Positions 1 through 4,887 of a DNA stretch of 11,992 bases are shown here, piece after piece. The notes under the pieces were generated by a model. It worked only from the letters and a program-made list of their open reading frames with translations. It was not told the DNA's origin and ran no database searches. The DNA is taken from the NCBI GenBank assembly GCA_903928045.1, contig CAIYPH010000903.1, positions 1-11,992 on the forward strand, written 5' to 3'. Within the stretch, counting starts at the first letter, position 1. Each line of letters opens with the position of its first letter. The DNA is from an uncultured Rhodospirillales bacterium (GTDB lineage: Bacteria > Pseudomonadota > Alphaproteobacteria > Acetobacterales > Acetobacteraceae). The translations under genes and the position numbers were made by a program.

Positions 1-598
1 CCTCGCCGGACGCGGGATCGACCTTTCGGAACTCGGCCGCGCGCCGCGTGCCCTGCGCTTTCGTGCCGATGCGTGGTGCAGCGAGGCCCGGCGAGGGCTG
101 CCCGCCATGCTCGCCGCCATCACGAACGGGGCCGGCGAGCATGTCGCCACGCATCGCACATGGCTGGCGCGGGACGAGGCCGGGCGGTGGCGCAAGGCGG
201 TGCTGCAAGAGCCAAAGAAGACCCTCGGCAGCTATGCGGGCGGGTTCATCCCCTTGCAGCGCGGCGCCTCCCGTAAGCCTCTGCGGTCCGCCCCAGAGGG
301 AGAGACGGTGGCAATCGCGGAGGGGATTGAAACGGCGCTCTCCGTCGCGCTGGCGTGCCCAGAGCTCCGGGTGATCGCGGCGGTATCCCTCGGCAACATG
401 GCGCGCATCGTGCTGCCGGCGGCGGTGCGCACGGTGATTGTGTGCGCCGACAATGACGGCGCGGAGAACGACAGCGCGGCGCGGGCACTGGCCGGCGCCG
501 TGGCGGCATTCGGCACGGGCGGGCGTCGCGTGCGGCTGGCCCGCCCACCGGTCGGCAAAGACTTCAACGACACGCTGCAAGCGGGAATGGCCACATGA
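1..598 (+). CDS. Toprim domain-containing protein (DUF7146/primase type), 5'-truncated by window edge
   Basis: The reading frame is open from base 2 to the TGA at 596-598, giving about 198 residues of the C-terminal part; the gene begins before the window. The visible region has a Toprim fold signature: an EGIET motif (nt 320-334) supplies the conserved glutamate, and an ADNDG segment (nt 446-460) supplies the D-x-D metal-binding acids. The later GKDFND segment is usual near the C terminus of these element-encoded primase-like proteins. Toprim proteins of this type are found in phage satellites and islands and are thought to make primers for the element's own replication, with the helicase-like ATPase encoded next to them. 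The stop overlaps the next start as ATGA, so the two are probably translated together. The upstream zinc-finger or polymerase part cannot be seen, so primase activity is inferred from family and context. Confidence 0.85.
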   Translation, partial: LAGRGIDLSELGRAPRALRFRADAWCSEARRGLPAMLAAITNGAGEHVATHRTWLARDEAGRWRKAVLQEPKKTLGSYAGGFIPLQRGASRKPLRSAPEGETVAIAEGIETALSVALACPELRVIAAVSLGNMARIVLPAAVRTVIVCADNDGAENDSAARALAGAVAAFGTGGRRVRLARPPVGKDFNDTLQAGMAT

Positions 599-2520
599 GC
601 GGGCGCGCGAACGGGGCCGGGCATGCCGGCAGCAATGGCGCCAAGCCGCCGAAGCACGCGAGCGGAGGCAAGGGAACGGTGCGGCGCGCCATCGCCGAGG
701 CCGCCCCGGTGGCGGCACCGAAAGCCACCATTCCGGCCGGTTTCGAGATGCGGGAAAACGGATTGTGGAGGGTTCCAGGCGAGGGCAAGGCGCCTTTTCG
801 CGTGTGCGGCCCGTTCGAGATCATCGCCGAGACGAGGCCACAGGACGGCACGGATTGGGGCGTGTTGCTGCGCTGGCACGACCGCGACGTCACCGAGCAT
901 GAATGGATTCTGCCGCGCCGCTTGCTGGCCGGCGAGGCCGTGGAAGTGCGCCAGCACCTCGCGGCGTGCGGGTTGGACGTGGAGGCATCGGACGGGGCGC
1001 GGCGGGCCTTGGTGCAATTCTTGGCTGGCGCGGGCAGCCCCGACCGCGTGCGCACCGTGCCGACAACCGGATGGTATACGCCACTAACCGGCGGCGCGGT
1101 GTTCGTGCTGCCGGGCCGTTCGGTCGGCACAGTGACGGGCGAGGTTGTCTGCCTCGCGCTGGAAACCGGCCCCAACATCTACCAGCCCAAGGGCACTCTG
1201 CCGGAGTGGCGCGACGAGGTTGCCCGGCGCTGCCTGGAAAACTCGCGGTTGATGCTCGGGGTTGCCTGCGCCTTCGCCGGGCCATTAGCGCCGCTGATCG
1301 GCAGCGAGGGCGGCGGCTTTAACCTGCGGGGGGACAGCAGCAAGGGAAAGACCACCATCATTGACGCCGCAGCGAGCGTGTGGGGAGCACCGAGCAAGAC
1401 CGGGCCGGATGCTTTCGTGCGGCAATGGCGCACCACCGCGAACGCCTTGGAGCAGACTGCGGCGGCGCACAACCACGTCCTATTGCCTATGGACGAGATG
1501 GGACAGGCCGACCCGAAGGAAGTTCCGGAAACCCTCTACATGCTGGCCAACGGCACTGGGAAAGATCGAGCGCGCGCGGCTGGCGGCAACCGCAAGCCAG
1601 TGACATTCACCAACATCGTCTTGAGCAGCAGCGAGGAAAGCGCGGCCCGCCTCGCCGAGCAGGGCGGGCGGCGGATGAAGGCCGGCCAGGAAGTGCGGTT
1701 ACTCGATATCCCTGCCATCGTGCCGGGCGGCTATGGCTGCTTTGACGTGCTGCATGGCGAGCCGGACGGCGGCGCCTTCGCCCAGGCCGTGCGCCGCGCG
1801 GTGTTGGAGCAGCACGGCACGGTGGGGCCGGCCTTTGTCGAGGCCATCGCAGCCAAGCTGGCCGGCTCGGTTGATTTTAGGGCGGAGGTGATCGCGCGCA
1901 TTGACGATTGGACCCGCGTGAACGTGCCGGCCGGCGCTGACGGGCAAGTCCGCCGCGCCGCCGGGCGGCTGGCCCTTGTCGCCGTTGCCGGCGAGATCGC
2001 AACAGAATTCGGCCTGACCGGTTGGCCAGCCGGTGCGGCGTCGGCGGCGGTGGGCAAGGTGTTCCGGGCGTGGATGGACGAGCGCGGCGGCACCGGGAGC
2101 CGGGAGGACATGCACCTATTCTCGGCCGTGCGGCGCTTCATTGGCGCACATGGATCATCCCGGTTCGAGCCCCTGCGCAGCGAAAAGCCGGAGGACGCGG
2201 GCGGGCAAGTGGAGCCAGCTTTAGACGACCGCCTAAAGACGATTGGGCGTGTCGGTTACCGGTGGCAAGAGACGACCGAGACCGGTGAGAAGGTGTGGAT
2301 TTTCGGCATGCAGCCCGAGATGTTCGACGCCGAGATTGCCGCGCCGCTTGGCATGGAGGGCAAGGACGCCCGATCGAGGCTTGGCAAGGCTGGCATGATC
2401 CAAGGCGAGAAAGCCGGAGGCGAAACCCGGTGGACAATAAAGCAGCGAATACCCGGCCTCGGCCGACCCCGCCTGATCCTGATCGACGGCAGCAAAATCA
2501 CGGGAGGCGACGAGGATTAG
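595..2520 (+). CDS. DUF927 domain-containing helicase-like ATPase
   Basis: This 641-residue protein belongs to the DUF927 family of mobile-element P-loop ATPases, usually encoded beside a primase and regarded as replicative helicase-like. A low-complexity Gly/Ala/Lys N-terminal tail (about 1-45) precedes the conserved domain. The Walker A loop is GDSSKGKT (residues 246-253), and a Walker B-like strand ends in DE at 300-301. A following TFTNIVLSSSEES segment (337-349) could be the sensor strand. The C-terminal 130 residues have a mixed charged character and may bind DNA or a partner; I do not recognise a named domain there. The ATG lies inside the ATGA overlap with the preceding Toprim gene. 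No mutation of the ATPase motifs is seen, so the replication module appears intact. The exact role (origin unwinding or fork helicase) is inference from family and neighbours. Confidence 0.9.
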   Translation: MSGRANGAGHAGSNGAKPPKHASGGKGTVRRAIAEAAPVAAPKATIPAGFEMRENGLWRVPGEGKAPFRVCGPFEIIAETRPQDGTDWGVLLRWHDRDVTEHEWILPRRLLAGEAVEVRQHLAACGLDVEASDGARRALVQFLAGAGSPDRVRTVPTTGWYTPLTGGAVFVLPGRSVGTVTGEVVCLALETGPNIYQPKGTLPEWRDEVARRCLENSRLMLGVACAFAGPLAPLIGSEGGGFNLRGDSSKGKTTIIDAAASVWGAPSKTGPDAFVRQWRTTANALEQTAAAHNHVLLPMDEMGQADPKEVPETLYMLANGTGKDRARAAGGNRKPVTFTNIVLSSSEESAARLAEQGGRRMKAGQEVRLLDIPAIVPGGYGCFDVLHGEPDGGAFAQAVRRAVLEQHGTVGPAFVEAIAAKLAGSVDFRAEVIARIDDWTRVNVPAGADGQVRRAAGRLALVAVAGEIATEFGLTGWPAGAASAAVGKVFRAWMDERGGTGSREDMHLFSAVRRFIGAHGSSRFEPLRSEKPEDAGGQVEPALDDRLKTIGRVGYRWQETTETGEKVWIFGMQPEMFDAEIAAPLGMEGKDARSRLGKAGMIQGEKAGGETRWTIKQRIPGLGRPRLILIDGSKITGGDED

Positions 2521-2627
2521 CGGACTGGGCGCGGCGGCGGTGGCGCGGCGCGGGGGGTGTTCCTTCCGCGCCGTTCCTTTGCCCGGATCGGCCAACACAG
2601 CTCTACCTCTCGGCGCAAAACCGCAAA

Positions 2628-2647
2628 GGCCCCGGCCTTCCGGGGCC
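2628..2647 (+). terminator. GC-rich hairpin after the DUF927 gene, possible terminator
   Basis: An 8-bp perfect stem, GGCCCCGG/CCGGGGCC, closes a CCTT loop 107 bases after the DUF927 stop. It is followed by a pyrimidine tract (ACTCTCTCTCGTTC) rather than a clean T-run, so intrinsic termination is uncertain. It is also the first pair of the repeat array and may serve only there. Confidence 0.35.
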
Positions 2648-2706
2648 ACTCTCTCTCGTTCAATCAATATTCATCATTCATTCAATGGGTTATCCGGCCC
2701 CGGAGG

Positions 2707-2740
2707 GGTGGCCCCGGAGATTTTTTCGTCCGGGGCCACC
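2707..2740. repeat. Perfect 12-bp inverted repeat with T-rich loop
   Basis: GGTGGCCCCGGA (2707-2718) and TCCGGGGCCACC (2729-2740) are exact reverse complements separated by the 10-base loop GATTTTTTCG. It is the strongest hairpin in the window and lies inside the GGCCCCGG array, using copies 2710 and 2730. On the plus strand the T6 run is in the loop, not after the stem, so this is not a standard terminator. A single-strand initiation or protein-binding structure is possible. Confidence 0.8.
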
Positions 2741-2826
2741 GGGGCCAAGGGGTGGCCAGCACCGTGCGCAGGGTGGCCCCGGAGGCCCCGGACCGGGGCC
2801 GGCCCTATTTCGACTCCGGGGCCAGA

Positions 2827-2839
2827 TAATCCATTGATA
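2827..2839 (-). promoter_or_regulatory. IHF consensus site inside the repeat array
   Basis: The minus strand reads TATCAATGGATTA, a full match to the IHF consensus WATCAANNNNTTR. It sits in the 34-base AT-rich island between an inverted pair of the 9-mer (CCGGGGCCA at 2816-2824 and TGGCCCCGG at 2859-2867). IHF sites are regular parts of plasmid and phage origins and of promoters that need DNA bending. Binding is predicted from sequence only. Confidence 0.5.
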
Positions 2840-2980
2840 CTATTCACGAAAATCGACGTGGCCCCGGTGGCCCCAGTGGCCCCGGACATTTCGGAGGGAG
2901 AGGCGGGGAAATTAGTGTGTGTCTCTACAATGCATTGAAATAACTCAATTTTATGGTGACTAATGATTATCAATAGGGGG

Positions 2981-2986
2981 TATAAT
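2981..2986 (+). promoter_or_regulatory. Probable -10 element of the HTH gene promoter
   Basis: A perfect TATAAT lies 46 bases before the ATG at 3033, in an AT-rich stretch that stands out in this GC-rich DNA. No good -35 hexamer is found 16-18 bases upstream. Instead the spacer region carries the dyad TGATTATCA (2964-2972), and a 10-bp palindrome CAATGCATTG lies at 2928-2937. This suggests a promoter dependent on, or repressed by, a DNA-binding protein. A ribosome binding site (GAGGCGGAGA, 3021-3030) precedes the start. Confidence 0.5.
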
Positions 2987-3032
2987 TGGCGCGGCGCCGG
3001 CGCGCGGTGGGGCGAGGAACGAGGCGGAGAGT

Positions 3033-3383
3033 ATGGACGAAGTGAGCCGATTGCGGGCCGAAGTGGTCCGACTACGAACGGAAGTGTCAGCCTTGGCGTG
3101 GGAGGTTCGAGCAGTCCGGCGGAGTGCGGAGCTCGGCGCCCTACCCGCCCCGTCGATGGTCCGGCGGGCCGAGGCGGCGGCACTGCTTGGTGTGAAGCCC
3201 GGCACCCTGGCCGCATGGGCGCGCGACGGGCGCGGCCCGCCCTATGAGGTGTTCGGCAAGCGGGCGCTCTATCCGGTGGCAGCCTTGCAGGCTTGGCGCG
3301 AGCACTCCGGCGCGGTGCGAGAGCTCCCGAGCGAGGTTAAGCCACCAGCAGCCATGCCATTATTTGCCGACTCGACCGGCTGA
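3033..3383 (+). CDS. Small helix-turn-helix DNA-binding protein (HTH_17/excisionase-like) with N-terminal coiled coil
   Basis: This 116-residue protein has a heptad-patterned N terminus (about residues 4-30, Leu/Val spaced for a coiled coil, likely dimerising). A MerR/HTH_17-type winged helix follows at roughly 43-90: AEAAALLGVKPGTLAAWARD gives the helix-turn-helix, and a basic wing (FGKRALYPVAAL) leads to the last helix. Such proteins are common in integrative elements as excisionases (recombination directionality factors) or element regulators. It is the last element gene before the attachment region and points towards the tRNA, which fits an excisionase. The adjacent repeat array makes an origin- or operator-binding role equally possible. 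The start is supported by GAGGCGGAGA just upstream. The C-terminal 25 residues look unstructured. Confidence 0.75.
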   Translation: MDEVSRLRAEVVRLRTEVSALAWEVRAVRRSAELGALPAPSMVRRAEAAALLGVKPGTLAAWARDGRGPPYEVFGKRALYPVAALQAWREHSGAVRELPSEVKPPAAMPLFADSTG

Positions 3384-3459
3384 CATTCGCAGGCAGGATG
3401 CGGCGAGCCGCCGGAATCGAGAGGAAACCGGGCGCCGGTTGGTATCCGGGCCACATCGA

Positions 3460-3478
3460 GGCAGCCCGGAGGGCTTCC
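3460..3478 (+). terminator. Weak hairpin after the HTH gene
   Basis: AGCCC (3463-3467) pairs with GGGCT (3471-3475) around a GGA loop, and the outer GG/CC pair adds two base pairs across one mismatch. A T-containing stretch (GGTTTTGTT) follows about ten bases later. It could end transcription of the HTH gene, but the stem is short and the T-run is not adjacent. Confidence 0.25.
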
Positions 3479-3557
3479 TATGTGTCTGGTTTTGTTGAGG
3501 AATGACGTTGCGGGGTTGAGCAATTCACTGCCGGCGAGACAGAAAATCCAACGCGAT

Positions 3558-3570
3558 CAACCGTTTGATA
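3558..3570 (-). promoter_or_regulatory. IHF consensus site in the attachment region (distal)
   Basis: The minus strand reads TATCAAACGGTTG, matching WATCAANNNNTTR at every position. The plus strand at 3555-3567 gives an overlapping near match with only the first base wrong. It is placed between the direct repeats at 3438 and 3586, where a bending protein would bring arm sites together in an integrase complex. Confidence 0.55.
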
Positions 3571-3638
3571 TCATTCAGCCCGGCTGTTGGTATCCCGTTG
3601 GTATCCGGGCCACCGTTCGCTAGGTGAGCATATCGCGA

Positions 3639-3651
3639 TAACTCATTGATT
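3639..3651 (-). promoter_or_regulatory. IHF consensus site next to the tRNA 3' end (proximal)
   Basis: The minus strand reads AATCAATGAGTTA, again a full match to WATCAANNNNTTR. It begins four bases from the CCA end of tRNA-Pro. It overlaps by two bases a perfect 10-bp palindrome, TATCGCGATA (3631-3640). In lambda, an IHF site sits directly between the crossover core and the P' arm sites; this site has the matching place between the tRNA end and the repeats at 3586-3613. Confidence 0.55.
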
Positions 3652-3655
3652 TAAT

Positions 3656-3732
3656 TGGTCGGAGCGGCGGGATTCGAACCCACGACCCCCAGTCCCCCAG
3701 ACTGATGCGCTACCAGACTGCGCTACGCTCCG
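3656..3732 (-). tRNA. tRNA-Pro (anticodon GGG)
   Basis: The minus strand folds as a 77-base tRNA with encoded CCA. The acceptor stem is CGGAGCG/CGCTCCG (7 bp), the D arm has GCGC/GCGC, and the T loop has GGTTCGAATCC. The anticodon stem is TCAGT/ACTGG with loop CTGGGGG, putting anticodon GGG at the complement of 3696-3698. It reads CCC/CCU proline codons. The 3' end faces the mobile element, so the tRNA end is the presumed integration target, and the gene is intact after integration. The MerR-family gene lies upstream on the same strand. Confidence 0.95.
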
Positions 3733-3796
3733 ACCGTGGCGACCATGTAGCAGCCAAGTGCCTGGGAGGGAAGAGCAAGTCTCCCCCGCGTCTGGA

Positions 3797-4354
3797 TCAG
3801 GGAAGCAAAGCCCGTAGGGCCTCAAGTTCGCGCAGGGTCGCGCCGAGCAGGGCGCGCAGGCGGGTGATCTCGGCTTCAGCATCCGGTGCGCCAGCGCGCG
3901 CGGCGGGGCGCGGCCGGGCCGGCGACGCCACGATGACCGGCGCGATGAGGCCGGGCATGGCCAGCTGGCCATCGCCGACCGTCACTGCGCCGCTGCGCTC
4001 GGCTTCCGCCTGGGCCCGCTCATCCGGTGTTGCCGGCGGGATGTCGTCGGCCAGCCGGCCGCCCCCCTCGCGCAGCAGGCGCTGGACGCCCTTGATGGTG
4101 TATCCCTGGATGTAGAGCAGGTCCGAGATGCGGCGCAGCAGGGAAATGTCGTCCGGGCGATAATAGCGCCTGCCGCCGCCGCGCTTCAGCGGCTTGACCA
4201 GCGGGAACTTGGTTTCCCAGAAGCGCAGCACGTGCTGCGGAATATGGAGTTCGTCGGCGACCTCGCTGATCGTGCGAAACGCGTTCGGCGCCTTCTTGAC
4301 CTTGCTTCGCGGGTCATCCCGCTCGGCGGCCAATTGCACTGCTGCACCGCTCAT
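3797..4354 (-). CDS. MerR-family transcriptional regulator
   Basis: This 185-residue protein has a MerR-type helix-turn-helix. Residues 26-45 ([20 protein letters not shown]) form the recognition element. The wing follows with RRYYRPDDI (62-70) and the helix pair [20 protein letters not shown], the standard MerR N-terminal domain. The rest is unlike metal- or drug-sensing MerR proteins: it is an Ala/Pro-rich linker followed by a short Leu/Arg coiled coil at about 160-184, probably for dimerisation. No metal-binding cysteines are present. The gene overlaps ihfA by four bases (ATGA), so both share the ihfA promoter. This ihfA-merR pairing is conserved in many alphaproteobacteria. The regulated genes are not known from the sequence. 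Confidence 0.85.
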   Translation of the reverse strand: MSGAAVQLAAERDDPRSKVKKAPNAFRTISEVADELHIPQHVLRFWETKFPLVKPLKRGGGRRYYRPDDISLLRRISDLLYIQGYTIKGVQRLLREGGGRLADDIPPATPDERAQAEAERSGAVTVGDGQLAMPGLIAPVIVASPARPRPAARAGAPDAEAEITRLRALLGATLRELEALRALLP

Positions 4355-4668
4355 TCGTCGTCTCCTCCGTCATCCGGCGGGGTCAGATGGTTGATATGAG
4401 CCTTCAGCACCTGGCTTGGCCGGAACACCAGAACGCGACGTGGCAGGATCGGCACTTCGATGCCGGTCTTGGGGTTGCGGCCAATCCGGCGGCCCTTTTG
4501 GCGCACAGAAAAGGTTCCGAACCCACTGATTTTAACGGATTCACCAGACTCCAACGCCGAACAGATGCGATCCAGCACCGTCTCCAGCAGGTCTGCCGAT
4601 TCGTTACGGGAGAGACCAACCTGGGAATAGATCGTCTCGGTGAGGTGCGCGCGGGTGATGGTGTTCAT
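4351..4668 (-). CDS. ihfA: Integration host factor subunit alpha
   Basis: This 105-residue protein is of the HU/IHF family, with the DNA-bending arm motif GRNPKTG (63-69), whose proline (66) inserts between base pairs. The preceding segment is [19 protein letters not shown] and the following one is [14 protein letters not shown]. The arm sequence and acidic C-terminal tail fit the alpha subunit rather than HU. It pairs with IhfB to bend DNA at WATCAANNNNTTR sites in recombination, replication and transcription. Four perfect sites of that kind occur in this window, three in the neighbouring element and one in this gene's own promoter region. No Shine-Dalgarno sequence precedes the ATG, and the promoter geometry predicts a leaderless message. 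The next gene, a MerR regulator, starts within its stop codon. Confidence 0.95.
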   Translation of the reverse strand: MNTITRAHLTETIYSQVGLSRNESADLLETVLDRICSALESGESVKISGFGTFSVRQKGRRIGRNPKTGIEVPILPRRVLVFRPSQVLKAHINHLTPPDDGGDDE

Positions 4669-4674
4669 GGCTCG

Positions 4675-4703
4675 ACGCTAAGCAGATGGGAACGACTCGT
4701 CAA
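4675..4703 (-). promoter_or_regulatory. ihfA promoter, apparently leaderless
   Basis: On the minus strand, TTGACG (-35, complement of 4698-4703) is followed after exactly 17 bases by TAGCGT (-10, complement of 4675-4680). Six bases then separate the -10 box from the ATG, so the usual start point, seven bases past the -10 box, is the A of the ATG itself at 4668. No ribosome binding site fits between them. Confidence 0.6.
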
Positions 4704-4713
4704 GGAATCACAA

Positions 4714-4726
4714 TATCAAGTGCTTG
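4714..4726 (+). promoter_or_regulatory. IHF consensus site upstream of the ihfA promoter
   Basis: The plus strand reads TATCAAGTGCTTG, a perfect WATCAANNNNTTR. It is centred about 52 bases upstream of the predicted ihfA start and 10 bases upstream of its -35 box. IHF is known to control its own alpha-subunit gene in E. coli, so autoregulation is a natural reading. The match is seen; the regulatory effect is inferred. Confidence 0.55.
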
Positions 4727-4798
4727 CAACACCCTGCTGGGGCCGCCGGCGTAAGCCGCCAGTTGCCGCCTTCGGTGAGGAAGATAGCGATACAATGT

Positions 4799-4833
4799 TG
4801 ATTTTACGTTTGTCCGCGCCAGCCGCAAAATCA
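4799..4833 (-). repeat. Inverted repeat between fabH and ihfA
   Basis: TGATTTTACG (4799-4808) and CGCAAAATCA (4824-4833) are reverse complements at 9 of 10 positions, with a 15-base spacer. In a minus-strand RNA the odd pair is a G-U wobble, so the stem would be a full 10 bp. It lies 55 bases past the fabH stop and upstream of the ihfA promoter. It may be an operator or an RNA 3'-end structure; no T-run follows, so it is not an obvious terminator. Confidence 0.45.
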
Positions 4834-4887
4834 GTGCGCGAGTGTGTTGATCCCGCGCGGGCGCCGCCTGTGCAGGCCGGGGACCGG

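Larger units (their letters stand above)
2628..2885. repeat. Array of GGCCCCGG repeats in direct and inverted orientation
   Basis: Twelve exact copies of GGCCCCGG are present. Plus-strand copies start at 2628, 2696, 2710, 2775, 2784, 2860 and 2878. Inverted copies (CCGGGGCC) start at 2640, 2730, 2739, 2793 and 2816. One near copy, GGCCCCAG, starts at 2869. Most extend to the nonamer TGGCCCCGG, and several follow each other at exactly 9 bp (2730/2739; 2775/2784/2793; 2860/2869/2878). Opposed copies flank AT-rich islands at 2648-2693, 2719-2728 and 2825-2858. The element's replication genes lie directly upstream. Binding sites for an initiator or regulator, or structured single-stranded DNA, are the likeliest roles; a decayed coding repeat is the alternative. 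Confidence 0.85.
2521..3032. other. 512-base noncoding segment between DUF927 gene and HTH gene
   Basis: I find no convincing gene here. Bases 2521-2627 are plain GC-rich sequence. Bases 2628-2885 hold the GGCCCCGG repeat array. Bases 2905-2990 are clearly AT-rich compared with the rest of the window and contain a 10-bp palindrome CAATGCATTG (2928-2937), the dyad TGATTATCA (2964-2972) and a perfect TATAAT (2981-2986). Short reading frames crossing the array translate into three-residue repeats (such as Val-Ala-Pro on plus or Gly-Ala-Thr on minus) that only reflect the 9-bp period of the DNA. The arrangement of repeats, IHF site and AT-rich stretch beside replication genes is what a plasmid-type origin would show, but this is inferred. 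Confidence 0.6.
3438..3613. repeat. Direct repeats GTTGGTATCC in the attachment region, probable recombinase arm sites
   Basis: GTTGGTATCCGGGCCAC occurs exactly twice, at 3438-3454 and 3597-3613. A third, shorter copy, GTTGGTATCCCG, is at 3586-3597, so the last two cores are spaced by 11 bp, one helical turn. They lie between the HTH gene and the tRNA 3' end, interleaved with two IHF consensus sites. Tandem short repeats at helical spacing beside the core are typical of arm-type binding sites for tyrosine recombinases. The assignment is inference from arrangement. Confidence 0.6.
1..3655. mobile_element. End of an integrated element inserted at the 3' end of tRNA-Pro
   Basis: The left part holds genes typical of phage satellites, integrative plasmids or genomic islands: a Toprim primase-type protein, a DUF927 ATPase and a small helix-turn-helix protein. 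It stops at the 3' end of an intact minus-strand tRNA-Pro gene, beyond which only conserved housekeeping genes are seen. tRNA 3' ends are the classic targets of tyrosine recombinases. Direct repeats and IHF consensus sites lie between the last element gene and the tRNA, as expected of an attachment-site arm. The other end, the integrase and the second copy of the tRNA 3' segment are not in the window, so the element's size and type (satellite, ICE or remnant) cannot be decided. Confidence 0.75.

Noticed and set aside
2628..2885. CRISPR array
   Set aside because: The repeats are 8-9 bp, occur in both orientations and have irregular spacing from 0 to nearly 50 bases; no cas genes are seen.
2540..2938. 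Open frame across the repeat array encoding Val-Ala-Pro repeats on plus
   Set aside because: The repeats in the protein only reflect the 9-bp DNA period. Both orientations of the repeat occur, no domain is recognisable and no ribosome site is convincing.
2674..3216. Minus-strand open frame with Gly-Ala-Thr repeats overlapping the HTH gene
   Set aside because: It lies antisense to the better-supported HTH gene and crosses its promoter. The collagen-like pattern comes from the same 9-bp repeat.
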